This document shows positions 53,556-63,724 of a stretch of DNA of 64,000 nucleotides, piece after piece. The stretch comes from Gordonia sp. ABSL11-1 (GTDB lineage: Bacteria > Actinomycetota > Actinomycetes > Mycobacteriales > Mycobacteriaceae), in assembly GCF_030315685.1 (NCBI RefSeq), contig NZ_JASXSI010000001.1:310001-374000 (forward strand). Reading direction: 5' to 3'. Position numbers and translations under genes: made by a program. The notes under the pieces were generated by a model, which made no database searches, was not told the DNA's origin, and saw only the letters and a list, made by a program, of their open reading frames with translations. The first letter of the stretch is position 1, and each line of letters opens with the position of its first letter.

Positions 53556-54305
53556 ATGACAGATGCGGTCCGGTCGCACCCCGTGACCGACGCGCTGCTG
53601 GCGCCGGTCCGACCCGCGAATGCGTTCGAGGAGACCGTCGGTCGGCTGCTGCAACTGATCCGACTGGGTGTCTTCGAGCCGGGGGAGTCGATCCCGCCCG
53701 AGCGTGAACTGGCGGTGCGGTTGGGTGTCAGCCGGGACACCGTGCGGGAGGCGATCAGGGCGCTCGCCGATGCCGGGTTCCTGCTGTCCCGGCGTGGCCG
53801 CTACGGCGGTACGTTCCTGGCCGACGTGCTGCCGACCCCCGGCGCGGTCGCCGCCACCGACCTCACCGGTGCAGGGGGTGAGCCGATCACCCCGACCGAG
53901 CTCGACGACGCCCTGCGGGTCCGAGAGATCCTCGAGGTCGGCTCGGCCCGGATGGCGGCCGGGCGCACGTTGTCGGCGCTGCAGCGCGAGGCGCTGTGGG
54001 CGCGGCTCGGCGACATCCGCAGGGCATCGGGCGAGGACTATCGCCGGCTGGACTCGCGGCTGCACCTCGCGATCGCCGAGGCCACCGGAGCGCCGTCGAT
54101 CGTCGCGTTCACCGCCGACAACCGGATGCGGATCAACCGTGCACTGGACCGCATCCCACAGCTCGAGGTCAACATCGCCCACTCCGATGAGCAGCACGAG
54201 GCCATACTGATGGCCATCCTGACCGGCGATCCCGATGCGGCCGCCGCGGCGATGGCCGCGCACCTCGGGGGCACGGCGACACTGCTGCGCGGGTTCCTGG
54301 GCTGA
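53556..54305 (+). CDS. GntR-family regulator (FadR subfamily)
   Basis: A 249-aa regulator with an N-terminal winged helix (GESIPPERELAVRLGVSRDTVREAIRALADAGFLLSRRGRYGGTF) and a helical FCD ligand domain whose metal-binding His/Asp residues are in DSRLHLAIAEATGA and DEQHEAILMAI. It is the last gene of the catabolic operon, 10 nt after the SDR gene, so it is probably the pathway's own regulator, acting on the 48962-49220 divergent region. Its ligand could be a gamma-glutamyl intermediate. No operator was identified. Confidence 0.9.
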   Translation: MTDAVRSHPVTDALLAPVRPANAFEETVGRLLQLIRLGVFEPGESIPPERELAVRLGVSRDTVREAIRALADAGFLLSRRGRYGGTFLADVLPTPGAVAATDLTGAGGEPITPTELDDALRVREILEVGSARMAAGRTLSALQREALWARLGDIRRASGEDYRRLDSRLHLAIAEATGAPSIVAFTADNRMRINRALDRIPQLEVNIAHSDEQHEAILMAILTGDPDAAAAAMAAHLGGTATLLRGFLG

Positions 54306-54316
54306 GTCCGGCCGGA

Positions 54317-55057
54317 TCAGCTCTTGCGGCGCGCGGTGCGCTGCATGCCGCGCACCTTGGCGTTGCCCGGGATCGGCCCCTTGGGCATGCCCGGTCCCTG
54401 CGGGTTGCGTCCGCCGAGCGCCGCGAGACGGCCTTCGAGTGCGTCGATCCGCTTACCGTCGACGTTGTTCGGCAACTTGTTGATGTGGCGTTCGAGCTTG
54501 CTCAGCGGGACCTGGCCGTCGTCGTTGCCGAGGATGATCTCGTAGATCGGGGTGTCGCCGACGACGCGGGCCGCCTTCTTCTTCTCCTGGGCGAGAAGCG
54601 GTTTGACCCGGGTGGGGGAGCCTTCGCCGACAAGGATGACACCGGGCTTGCCGATCACTCGATGCACGGCGTCGAGGTGTGCGTTGCCGGCCACCGCCTG
54701 CTTGACGCGCCACTGCCCGCGCATGTTGCCCAGGGCCCATCCCGCGGCGCCGGGCTGCCCCTCGGCCTTGGTGTAGACGGTGCGTTGCACGCGCCGACCG
54801 AACAGGATGAACGCGGCCAGCAGACCGAGGACGATGCCGAGCGGCAGGAGCAGCCATACCGAGCCGAACACGAGGCCGAGGACCACGAAGACCGCGACGA
54901 TCAGCACGAAGAGGCCGATCATGTACGGGATCAGCCGTTTGTCTTCCTTGCGCTGCATCTGGAAGGCCTGCCACAACTGCTTGTAGCGCTCCCGCGACGC
55001 TTGTCTGCGGGCCTTCTTCGCCTCGGCCTTCGCCTCTTTGTCTTGCGCCTTTGCCAT
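54317..55057 (-). CDS. DUF4191 membrane protein
   Basis: A 246-aa protein (Rv2219-like) with a charged N-terminal stretch rich in Lys/Ala/Glu, two adjacent transmembrane helices (about residues 43-63 and 67-88, LIPYMIGLFVLIVAVFVVLGLVF and the following LLLPLGIVLGLLAAFILFG) and a C-terminal cytoplasmic domain with VKQAVAGNAHLDAVHRVIGKPGVILVGEG and a basic tail. Function unknown; it is conserved next to lipA. The ATG at 55057 is supported by TAAACT 7 nt upstream. Confidence 0.9.
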   Translation of the reverse strand: MAKAQDKEAKAEAKKARRQASRERYKQLWQAFQMQRKEDKRLIPYMIGLFVLIVAVFVVLGLVFGSVWLLLPLGIVLGLLAAFILFGRRVQRTVYTKAEGQPGAAGWALGNMRGQWRVKQAVAGNAHLDAVHRVIGKPGVILVGEGSPTRVKPLLAQEKKKAARVVGDTPIYEIILGNDDGQVPLSKLERHINKLPNNVDGKRIDALEGRLAALGGRNPQGPGMPKGPIPGNAKVRGMQRTARRKS

Positions 55058-55064
55058 GCCGACC

Positions 55065-55070
55065 AGTTTA
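55065..55070 (-). promoter_or_regulatory. -10 element (TAAACT) of the DUF4191 gene
   Basis: TAAACT on the minus strand ends 7 nt before ATG 55057, suggesting that this gene is transcribed separately from lipA. Confidence 0.5.
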
Positions 55071-55133
55071 CGTCCCGACTGTCGGTCGTCGGACCGCGGT
55101 CGGGTGTCGATGGGGGTGGGTGCGGTCGAGCCC

Positions 55134-56216
55134 TTACCGGCCGAGGCGGGCCATGAGGCTAGAGGCCTCCTGGGAGGCGGAGCCCTCGTCGGCGAGGTGG
55201 GCCAGTGACGGTGCGAGTTCGCGGCCGTGGCGGGCCATGGCCTGCGCGTAGAGGCGTCCGGCGCGGTAGGACGAGCGGACCAGTGGTCCGGCCATCACGC
55301 CGGCGAAACCGATCTCGGAGGCGAACTCGGAGTGGTCGACGAACTCCTCGGGCTTGACCCACCGTTCGACCGGATGGTGACGCGGTGAGGGCCGCAGGTA
55401 CTGGGTGATGGTGAGGATGTCGCACCCGGCCTCGTGCAGGTCGACGATGGCCGACTGGACCTCTTCGGGGGTCTCACCCATCCCGAGGATCAGGTTCGAC
55501 TTGGTCACCAGCCCGAAGTCGCGCGCCTGGGTGATGACGTCGAGTGAACGTTCGTAGCGGAACGCCGGGCGGATGCGTTTGAAGATGCGGGGGACGGTCT
55601 CGAGGTTGTGGGCCAGGACCTCGGGGCGCGCGTCGAAGACCTCGGCGAGCAGGTCGGATTTCGCGTGGAAGTCGGGGATCAGGTTCTCCACGCCGGTGCC
55701 CGGGTTGAGCCGGTGGATCGCGCGCACGGTCTCGGCGTAGAGCCAGGCGCCCTCGTCAGGCAGGTCGTCGCGGGCGACGCCGGTGATGGTGGAGTAGCGC
55801 AGGCCCATGGCCTGGACGCTCTCGGCGACCCGGCGGGGCTCGTCGCGGTCGAGTTCGGCGGGTTTGCCGGTGTCGATCTGGCAGAAGTCGCAGCGGCGGG
55901 TGCACTGCTCGCCGCCGATGAGGAAGGTGGCCTCGCGGTCTTCCCAGCATTCGTAGATGTTGGGGCAGCCGGCCTCTTCGCACACGGTGTGCAGACCCTC
56001 GCGTTTCACCAGCCCCTTGAGCTCGGTGTACTCCGGTCCCATGGTGGCGCGGGTCTTGATCCAGCTGGGCTTGCGTTCGATCGGGGTCTGCGCATTGCGC
56101 ACCTCGAGACGCAACAGCTTGCGACCGGCCGGTGGGGTGGAGGCGGCGGTGGCTTCGGTGGGATCGCCCGGGGTGGTGGCGGTGCTCGTGTGGTCGGTGG
56201 ATGGGGACACAGTCAC
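55134..56216 (-). CDS. lipA: Lipoyl synthase LipA
   Basis: A 360-aa radical-SAM enzyme that inserts two sulphurs into octanoyl groups on E2 and GcvH proteins. The auxiliary 4Fe-4S cluster cysteines are in [12 protein letters not shown] and the radical-SAM cluster in CTRRCDFC. The C-terminal SSYRAG, which supplies a Ser ligand, is present. The GTG at 56216 overlaps the lipB stop by 4 nt (GTGA); the next GTG (56210) is also possible. The first 30 residues are a Thr/Pro-rich extension. It acts with lipB just upstream; DlaT at 57.8 kb is a client. Confidence 0.95.
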   Translation of the reverse strand: MTVSPSTDHTSTATTPGDPTEATAASTPPAGRKLLRLEVRNAQTPIERKPSWIKTRATMGPEYTELKGLVKREGLHTVCEEAGCPNIYECWEDREATFLIGGEQCTRRCDFCQIDTGKPAELDRDEPRRVAESVQAMGLRYSTITGVARDDLPDEGAWLYAETVRAIHRLNPGTGVENLIPDFHAKSDLLAEVFDARPEVLAHNLETVPRIFKRIRPAFRYERSLDVITQARDFGLVTKSNLILGMGETPEEVQSAIVDLHEAGCDILTITQYLRPSPRHHPVERWVKPEEFVDHSEFASEIGFAGVMAGPLVRSSYRAGRLYAQAMARHGRELAPSLAHLADEGSASQEASSLMARLGR

Positions 56217-56917
56217 CGCTCCGATGCTACGCCCGTGGTGCTCAAGGCATCCGGTGCGCGATGGTCGTGGTCGAGGGAGGCCTGGACGGCGGCGGCGACC
56301 GGTGTGAGCAAGCTCTCCACGGAGAGTGCGGTACCGAGTTCGCGCGCGAGCGACGTGACGCCCGCGTCGGCGATGCCGCACGGGACGATCGCCTCGAAGG
56401 CACTCATGTCGGGATCGATGTTCAGGGCCAACCCGTGGAGTGCGACCCCCCGGGCGACGCGGATGCCGATCTGTGCGAGTTTGCGCTCGCCGAGACCGTC
56501 GGCGACCCACACACCCGAGCGTCCGTCGATGCGTCCCGTCGTCACTCCCAGATCGGCGCAGACGGTGATGAGTGCCTCCTCGAGCCGGCGCACGTACTCG
56601 ACGACGTCGAGCGGCTCGGCGAGCCCGATGATCGGGTAACCGACGAGTTGGCCGGGTCCGTGCCAGGTGATGCGACCGCCGCGGTCGACGTCGATGACGG
56701 GGGAGCCGTCGGTCGGGCGATCGGAGTCCTCGGTGCGTTTGCCGGCCGTATAGGTCGACGGATGCTCGAGGAGCAGCAGCACGTCGTGGTCGAGGACACC
56801 GTCGGCACGCTCGGACGCCAGCCGGTGCTGGAGGTCGTAGGTGGAGCGGTAGTCGACGACGCCGAGCCTGCGGACCTCGATCGGTTCGGACGAGCGGCGC
56901 AGGGAACGCTCAGCCAC
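56213..56917 (-). CDS. lipB: Octanoyltransferase LipB
   Basis: A 234-aa enzyme that moves octanoate from ACP to the lipoyl domains of E2/GcvH before LipA acts. The catalytic Lys is in [12 protein letters not shown] and the Cys in [12 protein letters not shown], with the [18 protein letters not shown] motif between. GTG 56917 lies inside the upstream oxidoreductase's end (8-nt overlap) and the stop overlaps lipA, so TIGR01777-lipB-lipA form an operon, likely also with dlaT. Confidence 0.94.
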   Translation of the reverse strand: MAERSLRRSSEPIEVRRLGVVDYRSTYDLQHRLASERADGVLDHDVLLLLEHPSTYTAGKRTEDSDRPTDGSPVIDVDRGGRITWHGPGQLVGYPIIGLAEPLDVVEYVRRLEEALITVCADLGVTTGRIDGRSGVWVADGLGERKLAQIGIRVARGVALHGLALNIDPDMSAFEAIVPCGIADAGVTSLARELGTALSVESLLTPVAAAVQASLDHDHRAPDALSTTGVASER

Positions 56918-57794
56918 GGACGTACTCCAGTGCGGCGTCGATGCGGGGATGGCGGAAGTCGAATCCGTGATCGGTCAGCACTCCTGGTGCAACGCGCTGA
57001 CTGAACAGAATCATTTCCTCGGCCATCTCCCCGCCAACGGCCTTGGCGGCGAAACCGGGCACCTTGAGCACGGTGGGCCGGTGCATGGAGTGTCCGAGCA
57101 CATCGGCGAATTCACCGAACGGCACCGCTCCCGGGGAGGCCAGGTTGACCGGACCACTGATCGACGACTCGAGCAGGAATGCGATCGCCCCTACCTCGTC
57201 GGGCAGGCTGATCCAGGAGAAGTACTGATCGCCGCTGCCGATCGCGCCGCCGAGTCCGAGCCAGAACACCGGCTTGAGGCGGCTCAGCAGCCCGCCCCTG
57301 CGGGACAGCACCGGCGCGGTGCGGAGCAGCACGACGCGGGTGTCGTCGCCGGCATTCGCGGTCGCCGCGCGTTCCCAGTCGGTGACCAGGTCGGCGAGGA
57401 ATCCCTCACCCGACGGGTCGGTCTCGGTGGCCTCGTGCTCGCCGGTGTTCCCGTAGAAGCCGGTCGCCGACGCACTGAGGAACGTCGGCACGCCGGCGCG
57501 GGCGACCGCCTCGGCCAGAACCTCGGTCGGTGTGATCCGGGAGTCTCGTAGTTCTTGCTTGAACCGTCCCGTCCACCGCTGGTTGCCGACGCCGACCCCG
57601 CCGAGGGAGACCACCGCGTCCACGCCCTCGAGACTCTCCGCCGGGACCCCGAATGTCTCGGGCTCCCAGCTGAATTCGTCATCCGAGAGTGCCTCACGCC
57701 GCACCAGCCGGACCACGGTGTGTCCGGAGTCGCGCAGCGCGGAGACGACCGCGGAGCCGATCAACCCCTGAGAGCCGGCGACGGCTACCCGCAT
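56910..57794 (-). CDS. TIGR01777-family NAD(P)-binding oxidoreductase (SDR39U1-like)
   Basis: A 294-aa atypical extended short-chain dehydrogenase with a C-terminal DUF1731 tail. The Rossmann motif is [16 protein letters not shown], followed by [21 protein letters not shown] and [17 protein letters not shown]; the tail includes [20 protein letters not shown]. The natural substrate is unknown. It lies 6 nt after dlaT and overlaps lipB by 8 nt, at the position of Rv2216. Confidence 0.92.
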   Translation of the reverse strand: MRVAVAGSQGLIGSAVVSALRDSGHTVVRLVRREALSDDEFSWEPETFGVPAESLEGVDAVVSLGGVGVGNQRWTGRFKQELRDSRITPTEVLAEAVARAGVPTFLSASATGFYGNTGEHEATETDPSGEGFLADLVTDWERAATANAGDDTRVVLLRTAPVLSRRGGLLSRLKPVFWLGLGGAIGSGDQYFSWISLPDEVGAIAFLLESSISGPVNLASPGAVPFGEFADVLGHSMHRPTVLKVPGFAAKAVGGEMAEEMILFSQRVAPGVLTDHGFDFRHPRIDAALEYVRG

Positions 57795-57800
57795 CGGTGT

Positions 57801-59618
57801 CTAGAGCCCGAGGTCGGCGGCGAAGGCACCCTGCTCGAGTCGCTTCTTGATGGTCGTCAGGAAGCGTCCCGCGTCGGCACCGTCGATCAGCCGGTGATCG
57901 TAGGTCAGCGGGAGGTACGACATCGATCGCACCGCGATCGACTCGGATCCGTCCTCGCCGGTGATGACCACCGGGCGCTTCACGATCGCACCGGTACCGA
58001 GCATGGCGGCCTGCGGTGGCACCAGGATCGGGGTGTCGAACAGTGCGCCCTGGCTGCCGATGTTGGTGATGGTGAAGGTGCCACCGGCCAACTCGTCGGG
58101 CTTCAGGCCGCCGGCGCCCTTGCGTGCGCGGGCTGCGATGTCGGCGATCGCGCGGGCGAGGCCGGCGATGGACAGGTCGTCGGCATTGTGGATCACCGGC
58201 GACAGCAGCCCCTGCTCGGTGTCGACGGCGATGCCGAGGTGCACCTTGTCGTAGTAGGTGATCTCCTTCTTGTCCTCGTCGATCGACGCGTTCACGTTCG
58301 GGTGCGCCTTGAGCGCCTCGACGACGGCCTTCGCGATGAACGGCAGGAACGTCAGGTTGACGCCCTCGGAGGCCTTGAACGACTCCTTGGCCTGCTTGCG
58401 CAGCGACACGATGCGGGTCATGTCGACCTCGAAGACCTGCGTGAGCTGAGCGCTCGTCTGCAACGACTCGCGCGTCTTCTTCGCGGTGATCTGGCGGATG
58501 CGGTTGATCTTCTGCGTGGTGCCGCGCAGCTCGGCGAGCTCCGGCCGGACCTCGGGCGAGGACGTCGCCGCCGGTGCGGACGGTGCCGCGGCAGCGGGCG
58601 CGGCCGGTGCCGACGACGGGGCGGGGGCCTTCGCCGCCTCTGCGGCCGCGAGCACATCCTGCTTGCGGATCCGTCCGCCGACGCCAGTGCCCGTGATCGC
58701 GTTCAGGTCGATGTCGTTCTCCGCGGCCAACTTCCGCACCAACGGGGTGACGTACGGGGTCGAGGAGATCGTGGTCGGCTCCGACGTGGCGGATACGGCC
58801 GCGGGTTTCGGCTCCTCGGCGGGCGCGGGCTTCTCGGCGGCAGGCTTCTCCGCCGGTGCGGGCTCAGATGCCTTGGCGGGCTCGGGTTCCGGCTCGGCGG
58901 CGGGCTCGGGTTCCGGCTCGGCCTCGGGTTCGGGTGCCGACTTCTCGGCGGGGGCGGCCGACGCGTCGCCGATGACGGCGAGCTTGCCGCCGACCTCGAT
59001 CACGTCGTCCTCCTGGGCGACGATCTCGAGCAGGGTGCCCGCGACCGGTGACGGGATCTCGGTGTCGACCTTGTCGGTGGACACCTCGAGCAGCGGCTCG
59101 TCGGCCTCGACGGAATCGCCGACGGACTTCAGCCAGTTCGTGACCGTTCCCTCGGTGACCGACTCGCCGAGTTCCGGCATGACGACGTCGGTGCCCTCGG
59201 CCGAACCGCCGCCCTTCGTCGACTCGGCGGACGGCTTCTCGGCCGGTGCCTCCGCCTCGGTGGACGGGGCCTCGTCTGCCTGCTCGGGCTCTCCCGCGTC
59301 CGCAGGCTCGTCGCCGCCCGCGGAGTCCGCGGAATCGTCGCTCGCGGAGTCGGAGGAATCGTCGCCGCCGGCCTGCTCGCCCTCCTCACCGATGAGTGCG
59401 AGTTCGCCGCCGACCTCGACCACGTCGTCCTCCTGGGCGATGATCTTGGTCAGCACACCCGCAGTGGGGGCGGGGATCTCGGTGTCGACCTTGTCCGTCG
59501 ACACCTCCAGCAAGGGCTCGTCGGCCTCGACGGTGTCGCCCTCCTCCTTGAGCCACCGGGTAACGGTTCCTTCGGTGACGCTTTCACCCAGGGCGGGCAT
59601 CTGGACGGAGAAGGCCAT
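57801..59618 (-). CDS. dlaT: Dihydrolipoamide acyltransferase E2 (DlaT/SucB) with two lipoyl domains
   Basis: E2 acyltransferase (605 aa) shared by the pyruvate dehydrogenase and peroxynitrite-reductase systems in mycobacteria. Two lipoyl domains carry the lysine motif DKVDTEIP (about residues 43 and 165), separated by acidic Ala/Glu/Ser linkers. Then comes the E3-binding domain ([32 protein letters not shown]) and a CoA-acyltransferase domain with the catalytic His in [14 protein letters not shown]. The ATG at 59618 has an AGGAG site about 10 nt upstream. It heads the dlaT-TIGR01777-lipB-lipA operon, which makes and attaches its own cofactor. Confidence 0.95.
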   Translation of the reverse strand: MAFSVQMPALGESVTEGTVTRWLKEEGDTVEADEPLLEVSTDKVDTEIPAPTAGVLTKIIAQEDDVVEVGGELALIGEEGEQAGGDDSSDSASDDSADSAGGDEPADAGEPEQADEAPSTEAEAPAEKPSAESTKGGGSAEGTDVVMPELGESVTEGTVTNWLKSVGDSVEADEPLLEVSTDKVDTEIPSPVAGTLLEIVAQEDDVIEVGGKLAVIGDASAAPAEKSAPEPEAEPEPEPAAEPEPEPAKASEPAPAEKPAAEKPAPAEEPKPAAVSATSEPTTISSTPYVTPLVRKLAAENDIDLNAITGTGVGGRIRKQDVLAAAEAAKAPAPSSAPAAPAAAAPSAPAATSSPEVRPELAELRGTTQKINRIRQITAKKTRESLQTSAQLTQVFEVDMTRIVSLRKQAKESFKASEGVNLTFLPFIAKAVVEALKAHPNVNASIDEDKKEITYYDKVHLGIAVDTEQGLLSPVIHNADDLSIAGLARAIADIAARARKGAGGLKPDELAGGTFTITNIGSQGALFDTPILVPPQAAMLGTGAIVKRPVVITGEDGSESIAVRSMSYLPLTYDHRLIDGADAGRFLTTIKKRLEQGAFAADLGL

Positions 59619-59823
59619 CGTTGTTGACTCCTGAACTCGACGTGTGGTCACTAGGTCTGTTCACCGCGGTGTGTGCGCCGCCGGTGCACGTGAGACGGGC
59701 TGTGGCGGGTGAGCCGTCCGTCCCCGGATCACCCTACCCGTCACGCGTCACACAGACGTGGTGTGCCCGGACATTCATCCGTGGTGTCGAACGAGGCGGA
59801 GCGGGGCTCGCGCACACCGGCTC

Positions 59824-61413
59824 CTAACCGTTCTCGGCGATGTCCTCGAGCACACGCGCGATGGTCCGGACCGGCACGCCCGTCCCGCCCTTCGGCGTGT
59901 AGCCCCACGGTCCGCCGGTGTTGAACGCCGGTCCGGCGATGTCGATGTGGGCCCATCCCACCGACGACGGGACGAACTCCTTCAAGAACAGTCCCGCCGA
60001 CAGCATGCCGCCGTTGCGGTGATTGGTGACGTTGGCGAGGTCGGCCACGCGACTCTTCAGGTCGCCGCGCAGCTCGGCGGGCAGCGGCATCGCCCACCCG
60101 TTCTCACCCACCTCGCGGGACAGGGCCGCGACCCGGTCGCGGAAGTCGTCGGTACCCATCACACCCGGGGTGCGGGCCCCGAGCGCGACCATCTGGGCGC
60201 CGGTGAGGGTCGCGGTGTCGATCAGGTAGTCGGGTTCATCCTCGGCGGCGCGCACGATCGCGTCGGCAAGGATCAGGCGGCCCTCGGCGTCGGTGTTGAG
60301 CACCTCGACGGTGGTGCCGCCGTACTGGGTGAGTACATCTCCGGGCCGCTGCGCCGTCGACGACGGCATGTTCTCGGCCATGGGGACGGTGGCGGTCACC
60401 GACACGTCGAGATCGAGTCGTGCGGCGAGGATCGTCGCGGCGATGACCGCTGCCGCACCGCCCATGTCAGAGGTCATGTGGTCCATGTTGGCGGCGGGCT
60501 TGATGGAGATGCCGCCGGTGTCGAAGGTGATGCCTTTTCCGACGAGGGCCACCTTCTTCGCGTTCTTCTTGCCGGTGTGGACGAGGCGCACGAGCCGCGG
60601 AAGGCGTGACGATCCCTTCCCGACGCCGATGATGCCGCCGTAGCCGGCCTTATCCAGGGCCTGGTCGTCGAGCACCTCCACCTTCAGCCCGGCCGCACTA
60701 CCCAACCGGCGTGCGCGTTCGGCGAACTCCTCGGGGAACAGGTGGCTCGGTGGGGTGTTGACGAAGTCGCGGGCGATGGCGACGGAGTCGGCGACGGCGG
60801 CGGCATGGGCCAGATCCGCCTTCGCGGTCTTTCCCTTGTCGTCGACGAGCAGGGTGATCCGGGTCGGGGGCGCCTTCTTCGGTCGGGTCTTGTCGGTGCG
60901 GAACGCGTCGAATCGGTAGGCGCCGAGGAACAGTCCCTCGGCGGCGGCGCCGAGATCGAGGGCGGACAATGTCGTCGCGGCCTGCTCGATGCCGTCGAGC
61001 TCGCGCGCCGCGACACCCGCGGCCTGACGGAGGCGATCGGCGTCGTCGGCAGTGGCCGGGTCACCGAGACCGACGGCGACGACGACATCGACGTCGAGGC
61101 CGTCGGGAGCCGGGAGGCGGGTGATCTCGCCGTGCGACCCGGTGGCACCCAGACGGCGGACCGCGGTGGCGATCGCCTCCGCCTGCGCGTCGTCGAGGAT
61201 GCCGTCGCCGATCACCAGCGTCGGTTCACGGTCATCCGAGCTGTCCGCGTCGTCGTCGGACTCCGGCGCGATGAGGCCGATCACGAGGGCGTCGTCGCCC
61301 TTGCCGAGGGTGGTCGCCAACTCCAGTTCTGGGCCGCGTACGCGGTCGAAGGTCTCGTTCTTGGTCACGAAACCAACTGTAACCGTGGGCGCCGACCGAC
61401 CACCGGCTTCCAT
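59824..61413 (-). CDS. pepB: Leucyl aminopeptidase PepA/PepB (family M17)
   Basis: A 529-aa hexameric di-metal aminopeptidase. The M17 signature [13 protein letters not shown] is present with the upstream metal region [36 protein letters not shown] and [16 protein letters not shown]. The N-terminal half is the variable PepA_N domain. Both ATG 61413 and GTG 61416 are usable behind an AGGAG site; ATG is preferred. It is divergent from gcvT, whose -10 element overlaps this ribosome site. In M. tuberculosis (Rv2213) an epoxide hydrolase gene lies between it and dlaT; here only 205 nt with no recognised feature remain. Confidence 0.93.
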   Translation of the reverse strand: MEAGGRSAPTVTVGFVTKNETFDRVRGPELELATTLGKGDDALVIGLIAPESDDDADSSDDREPTLVIGDGILDDAQAEAIATAVRRLGATGSHGEITRLPAPDGLDVDVVVAVGLGDPATADDADRLRQAAGVAARELDGIEQAATTLSALDLGAAAEGLFLGAYRFDAFRTDKTRPKKAPPTRITLLVDDKGKTAKADLAHAAAVADSVAIARDFVNTPPSHLFPEEFAERARRLGSAAGLKVEVLDDQALDKAGYGGIIGVGKGSSRLPRLVRLVHTGKKNAKKVALVGKGITFDTGGISIKPAANMDHMTSDMGGAAAVIAATILAARLDLDVSVTATVPMAENMPSSTAQRPGDVLTQYGGTTVEVLNTDAEGRLILADAIVRAAEDEPDYLIDTATLTGAQMVALGARTPGVMGTDDFRDRVAALSREVGENGWAMPLPAELRGDLKSRVADLANVTNHRNGGMLSAGLFLKEFVPSSVGWAHIDIAGPAFNTGGPWGYTPKGGTGVPVRTIARVLEDIAENG

Positions 61414-61426
61414 CACGCGCTTCTCC

Positions 61427-61432
61427 TAAGGT
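61427..61432 (+). promoter_or_regulatory. -10 element (TAAGGT) of gcvT
   Basis: TAAGGT ends 6 nt before ATG 61439 and overlaps, on the other strand, the AGGAG ribosome site of pepB. Confidence 0.5.
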
Positions 61433-61438
61433 GGACGT

Positions 61439-62548
61439 ATGAGTGATCTCCTCGCCGGACCGATAGCCGATCGCCACGCCGCACTGGGTGCCACCTTCGC
61501 CGAGTTCGGCGGGTGGAACATGCCGGTCTCGTACGCGGGCACGGTCGCCGAGCACACGGCGGTCCGGGAGAACGTCGGCATCTTCGACGTCAGTCACCTC
61601 GGCAAGGCGCTGGTGTCCGGGCCGGGCGCCGCGGACTTCGTGAACCGCACGCTATCCAACGATCTCGGCAAGATCGGTCCGGGCAAGGCGCAATACACGT
61701 TGTGCTGCAACGAGTCCGGTGGTGTGGTCGACGACCTGATCGCCTACCTGGTGAGTGCGGATGAGGTCTTCCTGGTGCCGAACGCGGCGAACACCGCCAC
61801 CGTCGTCGGCCTGTTGGCCGCCGCCGCACCGGAGGGTGTCTCGGTGACCGACCGGCACCGCGACCACGGTGTCTTCGCCGTGCAGGGACCGAAGGCGCCG
61901 GACGTGCTGTCGGCGGTCGGGCTGCCGACGGACATGGAATACATGGCCTTCGCCGACGCCGACCTCGCGACCGCGTCGGGGTCGGTCCCGGTGCGGGTGT
62001 GCCGCACCGGGTACACCGGTGAGCGCGGCTACGAACTCATCCCGCGGTGGGCCGACTCCGGTGCGGTGTTCGACACGGTGCTCGGCGCGGTCACCGAACA
62101 CGGCGGTCAGCCGGCCGGTCTCGGCGCACGCGACACCCTGCGCACCGAGATGGGGTACGCCCTGCACGGGCACGAGCTCGGCCCCGACATCTCGCCGGTG
62201 CAGGCCCGCGTCGGGTGGGCCGTGGGATGGAAGAAGCCCGAGTTCTTCGGCAGGGAACGTCTGTCGACGGAGAAGTCGGAGGGTCCCGTGCGTCGGCTCT
62301 ATGGCCTCAAGGCGCTCGGGCGCGGCGTGCCCCGCGCCGACTGTGCGGTACTCGCCGGACCTGGCGGCGAGACGATCGGCAGGTGCACCTCCGGCACGTT
62401 CTCACCCTCGCTCAAGCAGGGCATCGCCCTGGCCCTCATCGCCACCGACAGCGGCGTCGGCGTCGGCGACGAGGTCGTCGTGGACGTCCGCGGACGCGAT
62501 CTGACGTGCGAGGTCATCACCCCGCCGTTCGTCGCGCCACACGTCTGA
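61439..62548 (+). CDS. gcvT: Aminomethyltransferase GcvT (glycine cleavage T protein)
   Basis: T protein (369 aa) of the glycine cleavage system: moves the methylene group from the lipoyl arm of GcvH to tetrahydrofolate and frees ammonia. Family motifs are [13 protein letters not shown], [14 protein letters not shown] (around residue 42), [39 protein letters not shown] and [19 protein letters not shown]. The ATG at 61439 has TAAGGT 6 nt upstream. gcvH and gcvP are not in the window. Its lipoyl partner depends on lipA/lipB, 5 kb away, and it could consume glycine released by the 47-54 kb pathway. Confidence 0.95.
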   Translation: MSDLLAGPIADRHAALGATFAEFGGWNMPVSYAGTVAEHTAVRENVGIFDVSHLGKALVSGPGAADFVNRTLSNDLGKIGPGKAQYTLCCNESGGVVDDLIAYLVSADEVFLVPNAANTATVVGLLAAAAPEGVSVTDRHRDHGVFAVQGPKAPDVLSAVGLPTDMEYMAFADADLATASGSVPVRVCRTGYTGERGYELIPRWADSGAVFDTVLGAVTEHGGQPAGLGARDTLRTEMGYALHGHELGPDISPVQARVGWAVGWKKPEFFGRERLSTEKSEGPVRRLYGLKALGRGVPRADCAVLAGPGGETIGRCTSGTFSPSLKQGIALALIATDSGVGVGDEVVVDVRGRDLTCEVITPPFVAPHV

Positions 62549-62601
62549 CCTCGGACGCCGGGGAGCTCCGACGCCGCGGCAAAGGGTTTGCGGCCCGGCG
62601 G

Positions 62602-62607
62602 TACGAT
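62602..62607 (+). promoter_or_regulatory. -10 element (TACGAT) of ilvE
   Basis: TACGAT ends 6 nt before ATG 62614, indicating a leaderless ilvE message and supporting this start. Confidence 0.55.
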
Positions 62608-62613
62608 TGCCCA

Positions 62614-63720
62614 ATGACCTTGCAGTTCACGCGTACCGAGCATCCCCACCCGGTGTCGGAGAATCGCCGTGCGGAGATCCTCGCCGCGCCCGGTTTCGGC
62701 AAGTACTTCACCGACAACATGGTGATGGTCGACTACGACGTGGACCGGGGATGGCACAACGCGCAGGTGCGGCCCTACGCGCCGATCGCCCTCGACCCGT
62801 CGGCGATGGTCCTGCACTACGGCCAGGAGGTGTTCGAGGGGCTGAAGGCCTACCGTCAGCCGGACGGTTCGATCGCCGCCTTCCGGCCGGAGGCCAACGG
62901 GCTGCGGATGCAGCGGTCCGCCGAACGTCTCGCGATGCCGCCGCTGCCGGTCGACGACTTCATCGCCTCGCTGCGGGTCCTGCTCGACGCCGACAACGAG
63001 TGGGTGCCCGCCGCCGGCGGTGAGGAGGCGCTCTACCTGCGGCCGTTCATGTTCGCCTCGCAGGCCGGTCTCGGTGTGAACGCGCCGTCGAATCAGTACA
63101 TCTACTCGGTCATCGCCTCGCCGGCCGGTGCCTACTTCTCCGGCGGCATCAAGCCGGTGAGCGTCTGGCTGTCCACCGAGTACGTCCGTGCCGCCCCTGG
63201 CGGCACCGGTTTCGCCAAGTGCGGCGGCAACTACGCAGCCGCCTTCCTCGCCCAGGCGCAGGCGACCCAGCACGGTTGCGATCAGGTGGTCTGGCTCGAT
63301 GCCGTCGAGCGCCAGTACATCGAGGAGATGGGCGGGATGAACCTGTTCTTCGTCTTCGGTTCCGGCGCCGACGCCCGCCTGGTGACCCCGGAGCTGTCCG
63401 GGTCGCTGTTGCCCGGTATCACGCGGGAGTCGTTGCTGCAGTTGGCAACCGACGCCGGGTTCGCCGTCGAGGAACGTCGTATCAGTACCGAGGAATTGCG
63501 CAAGGGTGTCGCGTCGGGCGACATCACCGAGGTGTTCGCCTGCGGTACCGCCGCGGTGATCACGCCGGTCGGCCGCGTCAAGGGCGACAACGAGGACTAC
63601 CTGATCGGTGACGGCACCGCCGGCGAGGTCACCCAGGCCCTGCGGGACACCCTCACCGGCATCCAGCGCGGCACCTTCGCCGACACCCACGGCTGGATGA
63701 CCGAGCTGTACCGGGCCTGA
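62614..63720 (+). CDS. ilvE: Branched-chain amino acid aminotransferase IlvE
   Basis: A fold-type IV PLP enzyme (368 aa) that catalyses the last step of Leu, Ile and Val synthesis and the first step of their breakdown. The PLP lysine is in [15 protein letters not shown] and the phosphate-binding strand and class signature in [32 protein letters not shown] and [15 protein letters not shown] are group motifs. Length and sequence match mycobacterial IlvE (Rv2210c). It is convergent with cobS (4-nt gap). Confidence 0.95.
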   Translation: MTLQFTRTEHPHPVSENRRAEILAAPGFGKYFTDNMVMVDYDVDRGWHNAQVRPYAPIALDPSAMVLHYGQEVFEGLKAYRQPDGSIAAFRPEANGLRMQRSAERLAMPPLPVDDFIASLRVLLDADNEWVPAAGGEEALYLRPFMFASQAGLGVNAPSNQYIYSVIASPAGAYFSGGIKPVSVWLSTEYVRAAPGGTGFAKCGGNYAAAFLAQAQATQHGCDQVVWLDAVERQYIEEMGGMNLFFVFGSGADARLVTPELSGSLLPGITRESLLQLATDAGFAVEERRISTEELRKGVASGDITEVFACGTAAVITPVGRVKGDNEDYLIGDGTAGEVTQALRDTLTGIQRGTFADTHGWMTELYRA

Positions 63721-63724
63721 CCTC

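Noticed and set aside
47420..54305. Interpretation as a putrescine (Puu) degradation operon
   Set aside because: No PuuB-type FAD oxidase or aminotransferase is present, an SDR takes its place and the permease looks like the ethanolamine family. A polyamine role is not excluded, only less likely.
61414..61438. Glycine riboswitch in front of gcvT
   Set aside because: There are only 25 nt between pepB and gcvT, and the message appears leaderless.
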